A stretch of DNA of 6,073 nt from CAVBBU01 sp963593765 (GTDB taxonomy: Bacteria; Bacillota; Clostridia; Lachnospirales; Lachnospiraceae): assembly GCA_963593765.1 (NCBI GenBank), contig CAVBBU010000098.1:1-6073 (forward strand), in the 5' to 3' direction. This document shows, piece after piece, positions 1 to 5,387 of the stretch. Numbering within the stretch: position 1 is the stretch's first letter; the number at the start of each line of letters is the position of its first letter. Made by a program: the position numbers and the translations under genes. The notes beneath the pieces were generated by a model that saw only the letters and a program-made list of their open reading frames with translations, did no database searches and was not told where the DNA came from.

Positions 1-63
1 TTTGAAATCCCTAATTGCGTTCGGGTTAATGATACAACTGATAAGGAAAATTATCAACTGTAA
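1..63 (+). CDS. Possible 3' end of an upstream gene (aminotransferase-like tail)
   Basis: The frame is open from the window edge to a TAA at 61-63 and gives 20 residues. They include the stretch NCVRVNDTTDKEN. This resembles the C-terminal end of class I/II PLP-dependent aminotransferases (HisC/AspC fold), where an arginine in a [VI]-R-[VI] context binds the substrate carboxylate and is followed a few residues later by an E-N pair. The resemblance is from pattern memory over a very short peptide. The end also comes sooner after E-N than is usual, so it could be truncated, a remnant or a chance open frame. No ribosome binding site or start is visible because the 5' part lies outside the window. 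Confidence 0.3.
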   Translation, partial: FEIPNCVRVNDTTDKENYQL

Positions 64-112
64 TTATCCTAGGCAGTCCTCTCACTTCCCCAGTTACGTG
101 CTCAGTATATAC

Positions 113-160
113 CCGTAAAAAAAAGAATGCTATATATTTTCCATAGACATTTTCTTACGG
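113..160. repeat. Imperfect inverted repeat (hairpin)
   Basis: CCGTAA (113-118) pairs with TTACGG (155-160). Inside it, AATG-CTAT (126-133) pairs with ATAG-a-CATT (143-151), with A/T-rich bulges. The left arm is interrupted by a run of A and there is no T-tract after the right arm, so it is a poor intrinsic terminator on either strand. It lies about 90 bases upstream of the promoter of the choline gene and could be an operator or simply AT-rich chance pairing. Confidence 0.35.
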
Positions 161-245
161 AAATATAACATTTATTCATATTTTCTTCATCTTTGTATTT
201 ATATTAGTACAATCCGCAAAACAGGGCTATTTTCATCGCCTTTTA

Positions 246-254
246 TGCTATAAT
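246..254 (+). promoter_or_regulatory. Extended -10 promoter of the HTH-LicC-LicA gene
   Basis: TGC-TATAAT combines a perfect -10 (249-254) with the upstream TG of an extended -10. No good TTGACA lies at a 16-18 base spacing, as expected for an extended -10 promoter. The predicted transcript would start near 261 and have a leader of roughly 48 nt before the ATG at 309. Confidence 0.65.
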
Positions 255-299
255 GTGTTCAGAATTTTTACATTTTTATATTTTTTGAACATCAAATTC

Positions 300-304
300 G
301 GAGG
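300..304 (+). promoter_or_regulatory. Ribosome binding site that fixes the start at 309
   Basis: GGAGG lies four bases upstream of ATG 309. An in-frame GTG at 255 would extend the protein by 18 residues, but it overlaps the -10 box (249-254), lies upstream of the predicted transcript start, and has no Shine-Dalgarno site. ATG 309 is therefore preferred. Confidence 0.75.
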
Positions 305-308
305 TCGC

Positions 309-2117
309 ATGGATAGATTAGCACATATATGCAGAGAGATTTACGAGCACCCGGATATATCGCAGCGAGAGCTTGCCGCTAAGCTCTACATTTCCCTAGG
401 CAGTATTAATCTTCTTTTAAATAAAGCAAAGGAGCTTAAGCTTATAATTTCTCAAAGGCATAACGGATATGCTCTTACTGGCGATGGCATTTCCTATCTT
501 AATAGCTTTAAGGTCGACTGTGCTGTTATACTCGCCGCCGGCTTTGGCTCTAGGTTTGTTCCGCTTACATATGAAACTCCTAAGGGGCTGCTGCCAGTGC
601 TTGGCGAGCCTATGATTGAGCGGCAGATAAGGCAGCTGCGTGAGGTCGGCATAGAAGATATAACTATAATAGTCGGCTACCTAAAGGAGAGCTTTGATTA
701 TCTGGTAGATAAATATAATGTAAGGCTTTTATACAATCCGGAATACTCCTCTAAGAATACCCTCGCCTCGGTATATCACGCAAGGGAGATATTTAAAAAT
801 AAAAATGCCTACCTTCTTTCATCTGATAACTGGCTAAGGGAAAATATGTTCCACGCCTTTGAGCCTTACAGCTGGTACAGCTCTGCCTACTCTAAGGGTT
901 CGACTAAGGAGTGGTGCCTTACATATAATAAGAAGGGCGAGATCACAGGGGTCAATGTCGGCGGATGCGATTCATGGTATATGTACGGACCTGTGTATCT
1001 GACGAAGGAATTTTCAAGGGATTTTATTCCTGCACTGGAGCATCACTACCAAACTGCCGGCACGGAGCAGTTTTACTGGGAGCAGGTATATGTCGATATG
1101 CTAAGCAAAAAACCTCTTGCAGCTGGCTTTAAAATTCCTAAGCTTTATATAAACAGGCAGGCGGATAATCAGGTATATGAGTTTGAAAATCTTGAGGAGC
1201 TAAGGGCATTTGACACTTCATATAATACAAGCTCCGGCAGCAGTGCATTAGATTTAATAGCCCATGTTTTTGATGTCCCGGAGTCTGATATATCTGGACT
1301 TAGAACTCTAAAGGCTGGCATGACAAATCAGTCATTTCTATTTTGCGTAGGCGGCTGTGATTATATATGCAGAATACCAGGCCCCGGAACTGAGCTTCTT
1401 ATTAATAGGAAGGATGAATATAATAATTATCAGGCGGTCGCTTCATTAAATATAACGGAGCAGGTTGTATATTTTGATGCTGACACCGGATATAAGATTT
1501 CTAAATATTATGAGAACAGCAAAAATTCAGATGCAAGAAACTGGGATGAGGTTAGCCAATGTATGAAGCTTCTTCACAGACTGCATGAAAGTGGTATTAA
1601 GGCGGATCATGATTTTGATATAAGAGAGCGAATAGGCTTTTACGAAAGACTATGCACGGAAAATGGCGAAATTCCTTATAAGGATTATCCTATGGTTCGG
1701 GAGCATGTAAATGAGCTGCTTGATATGCTTGACAGTTTTAATCATGGCAAATGCTTCTGTCACATAGACAGCGTTGCAGATAATTTTCTTTTTGTTCCTA
1801 AGGTCGATGGCTACGATATAAAGCTGATAGACTGGGAATATGCAGGCATGGCGGATCCTATGATAGATATAGCTATGTGTGCGATTTATTCTTATTATAA
1901 TAAGAAAGAAGCAGACCATCTTATAGAAATATATCTTGGCAGGGTGCCGACTGATGAGGAGAGAAAAACTGTTTATGCATATATGGCTCTTGGCGGTTTT
2001 CTCTGGGCACTTTGGGCTATATACAAGCAGGAACTCGGCGAGGAGTTTGGCGAATATACTCTTATAATGTATAGATATGCCAAGGATTATTATAATTTTT
2101 TTGTAAAAAATAATTAG
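309..2117 (+). CDS. Winged-HTH / phosphocholine cytidylyltransferase (LicC-like) / choline kinase (LicA-like) fusion
   Basis: This 602-residue cytoplasmic protein has three parts. Residues 1-65 form a winged helix-turn-helix, with ISQRELAAKLYIS as the first helices and a wing ending in GYALT. Residues 69-305 are a nucleotidyltransferase of the LicC type: LAAGFGSR at 75-82, a PK pair at 91-92 that binds the triphosphate, and SSDNW around 173 with a likely metal-binding aspartate. Residues 325-602 are a choline/ethanolamine kinase of the LicA type: HIDSVADN (catalytic Asp487, Asn492) and IDWEYAG (metal-binding Asp508). By family knowledge the two enzymes convert choline to phosphocholine and then to CDP-choline, the donor for surface phosphocholine. 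In Haemophilus and pneumococcus licA and licC are separate genes, so the fusion is informative. All key motifs are intact. A promoter for the next gene follows directly with no terminator in between, so read-through is possible. A DNA-binding regulatory role is inference. Confidence 0.9.
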   Translation: MDRLAHICREIYEHPDISQRELAAKLYISLGSINLLLNKAKELKLIISQRHNGYALTGDGISYLNSFKVDCAVILAAGFGSRFVPLTYETPKGLLPVLGEPMIERQIRQLREVGIEDITIIVGYLKESFDYLVDKYNVRLLYNPEYSSKNTLASVYHAREIFKNKNAYLLSSDNWLRENMFHAFEPYSWYSSAYSKGSTKEWCLTYNKKGEITGVNVGGCDSWYMYGPVYLTKEFSRDFIPALEHHYQTAGTEQFYWEQVYVDMLSKKPLAAGFKIPKLYINRQADNQVYEFENLEELRAFDTSYNTSSGSSALDLIAHVFDVPESDISGLRTLKAGMTNQSFLFCVGGCDYICRIPGPGTELLINRKDEYNNYQAVASLNITEQVVYFDADTGYKISKYYENSKNSDARNWDEVSQCMKLLHRLHESGIKADHDFDIRERIGFYERLCTENGEIPYKDYPMVREHVNELLDMLDSFNHGKCFCHIDSVADNFLFVPKVDGYDIKLIDWEYAGMADPMIDIAMCAIYSYYNKKEADHLIEIYLGRVPTDEERKTVYAYMALGGFLWALWAIYKQELGEEFGEYTLIMYRYAKDYYNFFVKNN

Positions 2118-2149
2118 GATTACTACTACTTTTATATATGTAGATTAGG

Positions 2150-2158
2150 TGTTATAAT
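2150..2158 (+). promoter_or_regulatory. Extended -10 promoter of the choline-binding protein gene
   Basis: TGT-TATAAT gives a perfect -10 at 2153-2158 with an extended TG, the same design as the promoter at 246-254. The -35 region is weak (TTTTAT at 2130-2135). The predicted start is near 2165, with a leader of about 23 nt ahead of ATG 2188. No terminator separates it from the preceding stop at 2117, so the gene may also be read from the upstream promoter. Confidence 0.6.
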
Positions 2159-2175
2159 CAAAATTAATTTAGGCA

Positions 2176-2181
2176 AGGAGG
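2176..2181 (+). promoter_or_regulatory. Ribosome binding site of the choline-binding protein gene
   Basis: AGGAGG is a perfect Shine-Dalgarno match six bases before ATG 2188. It is the strongest in the window and suggests high expression. Confidence 0.8.
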
Positions 2182-2187
2182 TTTCTC

Positions 2188-3210
2188 ATGCGAATAAAAT
2201 ACTTTATAGCATTAGCCGCTGCGGCTCTTACGATTTCGGCAGCGTCATTTACAGCATTTGCCGCTACAGGCTGGCAACAGGAGGGCGGAAGCTGGGTTTA
2301 CTACGATTCAGACGGAAGCGTACACAAGGGCTGGATTCAAACTAAGGACGGCTACTATTATATGGATCTTGCAGACGGTAAGATATCTACCGGCTGGAAG
2401 AAGGTCAATGACAAGTGGTATTACTTTAAGTCTGACGGTTTGATGAACCTTGGCTGGGTTAGTGTCGACGGAGTTTGGTACTACAACCTAGATGACGGAA
2501 GCCTAGTTCAGGAGAGCTGGCTTAAGATAGATGACAACTATTACTTTATGCGTGGTGCAGGTCAGATGGCTACAGGCTGGAGAAATATGGACAATGCTTG
2601 GTATTACTTTAAGTCTGACGGAAGATGTGCATTTGGCTGGACTAAGATAGTCGGCGATGACACAAACTGGTACTACTTCGGAACTGACGGCAAGATGTTT
2701 ACAGGCTGGCAGCAGATAGACGGAACATACTACTACTTCGATACTAATGGTATTATGAAGACTGGCTGGCTTTCTGATGGAACTAACAAGTATTATATGG
2801 ATGCTTCGACCGGAAGCGACAGAGGTAAGATGAGCTATGGCTGGAAGCAAATAGATAATGCTTGGTACTACTTTAATTCTAACGGACATATGGTAGCTGG
2901 TTGGATAAAGTATCAGAACAGCTACTACTACCTGCAGTCAGATGGTAAGATGGCAGTTGGAACTACGCTTACTATAGATGGCTCTAGCTACAGCTTTGAT
3001 GCAAATGGAATCTATACAGGAAGTGCTACACCAAATGTAGTTGATACTGGTTCTAGCTCAGGTCCTGGTGGTTCTTCTTCATCAGGTGGTCCCGGAGTAA
3101 GCTCTAGCTCTACTTCAACTAATAGTTCGTCGGGGCCTACCTCTAGCTCAAGTTCTAGTTCGAGCAGTTCTAGTGGGCTGACTGTTGGGCAAACAACTGG
3201 GCCGCAATAA
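2188..3210 (+). CDS. Secreted choline-binding repeat protein with Ser/Gly-rich tail
   Basis: This 340-residue protein starts with a Sec signal peptide (MRIKYF, a hydrophobic stretch rich in Ala, probable cleavage at AFA|A after residue 25). Residues 28-268 are about twelve repeats of roughly 20 residues of the form GW-x(5-8)-WYYF-x-x-DG-x-M-x-T, the cell wall/choline-binding repeat (PF01473-type), whose aromatic residues cage choline. Some copies are degenerate (SW instead of GW near 109, an insertion near 198-208). Residues 278-340 are a low-complexity tail of Ser, Gly, Pro and Thr with eleven consecutive serines (319-329). There is no enzymatic domain, LPXTG motif or membrane anchor, so attachment would be non-covalent through choline. 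The role is unknown: surface coat, adhesin or scaffold are possible. It follows the gene making activated choline by 70 bases and is closed by a terminator at 3225-3270. Confidence 0.88.
   Translation: MRIKYFIALAAAALTISAASFTAFAATGWQQEGGSWVYYDSDGSVHKGWIQTKDGYYYMDLADGKISTGWKKVNDKWYYFKSDGLMNLGWVSVDGVWYYNLDDGSLVQESWLKIDDNYYFMRGAGQMATGWRNMDNAWYYFKSDGRCAFGWTKIVGDDTNWYYFGTDGKMFTGWQQIDGTYYYFDTNGIMKTGWLSDGTNKYYMDASTGSDRGKMSYGWKQIDNAWYYFNSNGHMVAGWIKYQNSYYYLQSDGKMAVGTTLTIDGSSYSFDANGIYTGSATPNVVDTGSSSGPGGSSSSGGPGVSSSSTSTNSSSGPTSSSSSSSSSSSGLTVGQTTGPQ
2269..2991 (+). repeat. Choline-binding repeat array in the first secreted protein
   Basis: About twelve in-frame units of roughly 60 bases. Some units are nearly identical in DNA: a perfect 23-base direct repeat occurs at 2416-2438 and 2599-2621, exactly 183 bases (61 codons) apart, so recombination between the copies would delete or duplicate units without a frameshift. 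Confidence 0.8.
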
Positions 3211-3224
3211 ATGCGTATTCGCAG

Positions 3225-3270
3225 TAGGTGTCTGTGTCAATGTAAGGCACAGATGCCTATTTTGTTTTTT
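3225..3270 (+). terminator. Intrinsic terminator after the choline-binding protein gene
   Basis: A 12-base-pair stem (3225-3236 with 3248-3259, two G-U pairs, no mismatches) and an 11-base loop are followed directly by TTTTGTTTTTT. It lies 15 bases after the stop codon. Confidence 0.88.
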
Positions 3271-3298
3271 GGAGATGTTGTTTGAAGAATGTTGTCTA

Positions 3299-3384
3299 AG
3301 AAATATTTCAAAACAAGCAGGTGCTCGCTGCTACGCTGGGAACCGCTATGCGCAGCTCACACCTCTTGATTTTGAAATATTTCT
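3299..3384. repeat. Large hairpin with perfect 15-base terminal arms
   Basis: AGAAATATTTCAAAA (3299-3313) pairs perfectly with 3370-3384. Pairing continues inward as CAAG/CTTG, AGGTG/CACCT and, after a 3x3 internal loop, GCTGC/GCAGC (3327-3331 with 3352-3356), for about 29 pairs and a 20-base apical loop. Each arm also contains the 10-base palindrome GAAATATTTC. There is no T-tract after it, so it is not a standard terminator. It could be a structured RNA or the remains of a small palindromic mobile element. No target-site duplication is visible. Confidence 0.7.
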
Positions 3385-3396
3385 GTGAAGTTTTCT

Positions 3397-3430
3397 CAAT
3401 GCTACGAATGTTATTCGGAACGTAGTATTG
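3397..3430. repeat. Nested small hairpin
   Basis: CAATGCTA (3397-3404) pairs with TAGTATTG (3423-3430), including one G-U pair. Inside, CGAAT-GTT-ATTCG (3405-3417) forms a 5-pair hairpin with a 3-base loop, leaving GAACG unpaired. An alternative extends the outer stem to ten pairs (CAATGCTACG/CGTAGTATTG). It starts 12 bases after the large hairpin. Confidence 0.55.
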
Positions 3431-3506
3431 AATGTTGATAGCTTATTTAATTAAGAAAATTTATACTTTGTATGTTGTTCCAAGCATAATATTGAATGTT
3501 GGTGAC
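3408..3506 (+). repeat. Imperfect 35-base direct repeat, 64-base period
   Basis: The copies are 3408-3442 and 3472-3506. They share 26 of 35 positions, including the 12-mer TATTGAATGTTG (3426-3437 and 3490-3501). Eight of the nine differences are transitions. The first copy overlaps the right half of the small hairpin, while the second copy has lost the matching left arm. Confidence 0.5.
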
Positions 3507-3630
3507 TATCTGCTGAAAGAAACCATACTCTGCGTATTATGCAGAATATTATCTTGCTATAAAACCAAGTATAATCTCAACAAACAACGCGTTATACCCT
3601 TTAACGCCACAGTATTTTAACTTACGAACC

Positions 3631-3777
3631 GCCCCATCGAGCAGACACATATATATAATGCGGGGCATGTGCGAGGCCGGTTCTTCAAGGCTGCCTTGGC
3701 AGGCTTGGTAGAACCGCTGCATCGAGCACTAGAGTGCGAACGTACCCGCATTATATGTATGTGCTGCGAAGAGGGGC
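3631..3777. repeat. 147-base inverted-repeat element, candidate structured RNA
   Basis: A continuous 19-pair stem (3646-3664 with 3745-3763, one G-U) extends outward past a single bulged A (3645) through GCAG/CTGC and an internal loop to GCCCC/GGGGC at the ends. Inside is a second long hairpin, CGGTTCT (3678-3684) with AGAACCG (3710-3716), containing CAAG/CTTG and CTGC-cttg-GCAG, and then GCAC-TAGA-GTGC (3726-3737). The result is a multi-branch fold. The interior is clearly richer in G and C than the flanks. The right end lies 48 bases before the lysozyme start codon, so it could act as a leader RNA of that gene, an independent RNA or a palindromic mobile repeat. I do not recognise it as a named RNA family. 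Confidence 0.65.
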
Positions 3778-3807
3778 TATCGATTTACTGATTTACAAAT
3801 TTTTCAA

Positions 3808-3813
3808 TATAAT
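3808..3813 (+). promoter_or_regulatory. TATAAT box very close to the lysozyme start
   Basis: A perfect -10 hexamer ends 12 bases before ATG 3826. If used, transcription would start near 3820, on or after the only Shine-Dalgarno-like sequence (GAGG, 3817-3820), giving an almost leaderless mRNA. No good -35 or extended TG is present. Either it is a chance hexamer and the mRNA starts further upstream, possibly through the inverted-repeat element, or translation is nearly leaderless. Confidence 0.3.
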
Positions 3814-3825
3814 AGCGAGGTACTT

Positions 3826-5220
3826 ATGTTTAAAAAAATATTTTCAATAATTATAGGTCTGTGCATTACGGTGACGACACCACTTGCTTCATACGCTGCA
3901 TCTGAGTGGACCATGCAAAGCCCCGGCGTATACCAAATGCTTGACGGCAGCTCTATAACCGGAGTTCTGGCAAGAGGTGTAGACATATCACACTGGCAGG
4001 AGGCTATAGACTGGAAGGCAGTTGCAGCAGATGATGTTAATTTCGTTATGCTGGGAACTAGATATAAGGGCGAGGTAGATCCTCTATTTGATTACAATGC
4101 TACCGAGGCTGCTAAGAACGGAATCAGACTTGGTGCATATATATATTCATATGCTATGAACACCACTGAGGCTGCTGCAGAGGCAGATTTCGTTCTTAAT
4201 CTTATAAAGGACTATCCTATCTCTTATCCTGTCGCATTCGACGTTGAGGATACTAACACACAGGGTACTCTAACTAAGGCAGAGCTTACAGATATTATAA
4301 ATACATTCTGTGAAAAGATACGAAACGCAGGCTACTATCCTATACTTTATGCAAATGACTACTGGCTGGTTAATAAGCTAGATATGAGCTCGCTTGATTA
4401 TCCTGTTTGGGTTGCAAGATATAATGTTAAGCACAGCTACAGCTCACCTGTTATGTGGCAGGCAACAAGCACCGGCACTGTATCCGGAGTTCAGGGCAAT
4501 GTCGACATAGACTTTCAATATGTAAGCTTTGATGAATATATCCCTGCTAATTGCTGGAGAACTATAAACGGAACTACCTATTATTATAAAAATTATACTA
4601 TGCAAAAAAATGCTTGGATATGTGACAATGACAGCTGGTATTATATGAACAGCGAGGGCACTGTAAACACCGGCTGGTTTAAGGATAATAATAAGTGGTA
4701 TTTCCTTGATAGTGAAAGCGGTAAGATGCTTACCGGCTGGAAGCAGGAAGGTGATAAGTGGTACTTCCTTGATGGCAGCGGATCTCTAGCAAACGGCTGG
4801 GTTAATCCTGACAGGTGGTATTATATAGACAGTGACGGCGTGATGAAAACTGGCTGGCTTAGTGATGGCGGTAAAACCTATTACCTAAGCACTAGCTCTG
4901 GTGCTATGACAGTTGGTTGGAGAGCTATAGATAATGCTTGGTATTACTTTGACGGTAGCGGAGCTCTAGCTACTGGCTGGGTATATGATAGTGGCAAGTG
5001 GTATTATATGGATGGTAACGGAGTAATGCTTACCGGTAAGATAGATGTAAGCGGAACAAGCTACTACCTAGATGCCGACGGACATATGCTTTCAGATACA
5101 GATATAACACTTGATGAAATCAATTATCATATAGATTCATCTGGTGCTTTAAGTAAGATAGAAGCACCTACTGAGGAAGCTGCTCCTGTTGTAGAAACCA
5201 CCGCTCCTAGTGGCAACTAG
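3826..5220 (+). CDS. Secreted GH25 lysozyme with choline-binding repeats
   Basis: This 464-residue protein begins with a signal peptide (FKKIF, hydrophobic core, probable cleavage at SYA|A after residue 24). Residues 47-235 are a glycoside hydrolase family 25 (N-acetylmuramidase) domain: GVDISHWQ at 51-58 (Asp53), AFDVED at 137-142 with the acidic pair Asp139/Glu141, the WQ at 211-212 and the closing NVDIDF (Asp227, Asp229). All expected acidic residues are present, so it should hydrolyse the MurNAc-GlcNAc bond of peptidoglycan. Residues 244-445 are eight or nine choline-binding repeats (GW...WYYFDG type), followed by a short acidic/Pro/Thr tail. The order, catalytic domain first and repeats last, resembles pneumococcal LytC in reverse and phage Cpl-1 directly. 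The Cpl-1 likeness raises a phage origin, but no holin or other phage gene is nearby and the signal peptide favours a cellular wall-remodelling enzyme. The ATG is supported by the signal peptide; its Shine-Dalgarno site (GCGAGG) is weak. Confidence 0.92.
   Translation: MFKKIFSIIIGLCITVTTPLASYAASEWTMQSPGVYQMLDGSSITGVLARGVDISHWQEAIDWKAVAADDVNFVMLGTRYKGEVDPLFDYNATEAAKNGIRLGAYIYSYAMNTTEAAAEADFVLNLIKDYPISYPVAFDVEDTNTQGTLTKAELTDIINTFCEKIRNAGYYPILYANDYWLVNKLDMSSLDYPVWVARYNVKHSYSSPVMWQATSTGTVSGVQGNVDIDFQYVSFDEYIPANCWRTINGTTYYYKNYTMQKNAWICDNDSWYYMNSEGTVNTGWFKDNNKWYFLDSESGKMLTGWKQEGDKWYFLDGSGSLANGWVNPDRWYYIDSDGVMKTGWLSDGGKTYYLSTSSGAMTVGWRAIDNAWYYFDGSGALATGWVYDSGKWYYMDGNGVMLTGKIDVSGTSYYLDADGHMLSDTDITLDEINYHIDSSGALSKIEAPTEEAAPVVETTAPSGN
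4555..5160 (+). repeat. Choline-binding repeat array of the lysozyme
   Basis: Eight or nine units of about 60 bases. One unit (4927-4950, coding IDNAWYYF) matches 23 of 24 bases at 2851-2874 and 22 of 24 at 2587-2610 in the other choline-binding gene, although other units have diverged. This points to shared ancestry with possible sequence exchange between the two arrays. Confidence 0.75.
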
Positions 5221-5314
5221 AATAATAACTCAAAGAAAAAAAATAAAAACAAAAAATAAAATTTCAACTTGCTTTTAGATTAAATTTGCGTGATAATACT
5301 TTACGTTGAAACTT

Positions 5315-5353
5315 AGCCTTGCAGGCATTGAATGCTTGCAGGGCTTATTTTTT
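5315..5353 (+). terminator. Intrinsic terminator after the lysozyme gene
   Basis: A 14-pair stem (5315-5328 with 5332-5345, two G-U pairs), a TGA loop and the tail TATTTTTT. It lies 95 bases after the stop at 5218-5220. Confidence 0.88.
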
Positions 5354-5387
5354 ACTTCATAGGAAAGTACATCCTACGAAGTAAAAA
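5349..5387. repeat. Hairpin overlapping the terminator T-tract
   Basis: The arms 5349-5364 and 5372-5387 pair at 15 of 16 positions (one A-C mismatch at 5359/5377) around a 7-base loop. The first five bases of the left arm are the T-tract of the preceding terminator. No T-tract follows the right arm. Confidence 0.65.

Larger units (their letters stand above)
64..308. other. Non-coding leader upstream of the LicC-LicA gene
   Basis: No frame here has a start codon with a ribosome binding site. The stretch becomes very AT-rich after position 115 and ends in a promoter (246-254) and a Shine-Dalgarno site (300-304). An imperfect hairpin spans 113-160. No T-tract terminator for the upstream frame is evident. 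Confidence 0.6.
3271..3825. other. Gene-free region with several structured repeats
   Basis: No frame here looks coding: the two open frames reaching into it (3185-3388 and 3432-3620) lack ribosome binding sites and recognisable protein features. In order it contains a large hairpin (3299-3384), a small hairpin (3397-3430), an imperfect direct repeat (3408-3442 and 3472-3506), a short hairpin (3530-3544) and a 147-base inverted-repeat element (3631-3777) just ahead of the lysozyme gene. Confidence 0.75.

Noticed and set aside
1..154. Minus-strand frame open across the first 150 bases
   Set aside because: It has no ATG or GTG near its 5' end, no ribosome binding site and a run of Phe codons from the A-tract; likely chance.
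255..308. Upstream GTG start that would add 18 residues to the LicC-LicA fusion
   Set aside because: It overlaps the -10 box, lies upstream of the predicted transcript start, has no Shine-Dalgarno site, and the added residues do not extend the winged-helix domain. ATG 309 has GGAGG.
68..404. Ten-mer CCTAGGCAGT at 68-77 and again at 395-404
   Set aside because: The flanks do not match and the second copy is inside the HTH coding region; probably coincidence.
1650..1919. Minus-strand open frame of 89 codons
   Set aside because: It lies opposite the intact choline kinase domain including its catalytic motifs; a shadow of the coding strand.
2258..2889. Open frames on both strands inside the choline-binding protein gene (2258-2443 plus, 2503-2889 minus)
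   Set aside because: The repetitive Tyr/Trp/Gly codon pattern of the real gene produces long open frames in other frames; no ribosome binding sites or protein features.
2188..3210. Sortase-anchored surface protein
   Set aside because: The Ser-rich tail looks like a wall-spanning region, but there is no LPXTG-type motif, hydrophobic segment or basic end after it.
3185..3620. Open frames at 3185-3388 and 3432-3620
   Set aside because: The first runs through a terminator and a large hairpin and the second lies over repeats; neither has a ribosome binding site or a recognisable domain.
3299..3777. Insertion sequence or MITE
   Set aside because: The terminal inverted repeats suggested it, but no target-site duplications flank either element and no transposase is present; kept only as an alternative for the structured elements.
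3804..3986. Minus-strand open frame of 60 codons
   Set aside because: Opposite the signal peptide and start of the GH25 domain; no ribosome binding site.
2269..5160. CRISPR-like regular repeats of about 60 bases
   Set aside because: The units are in-frame protein repeats with variable DNA throughout; there are no constant repeats separated by unique spacers.
3826..5220. Prophage endolysin
   Set aside because: The domain order resembles phage Cpl-1, but the protein has a signal peptide, no holin or phage gene is nearby, and it sits next to choline metabolism genes.
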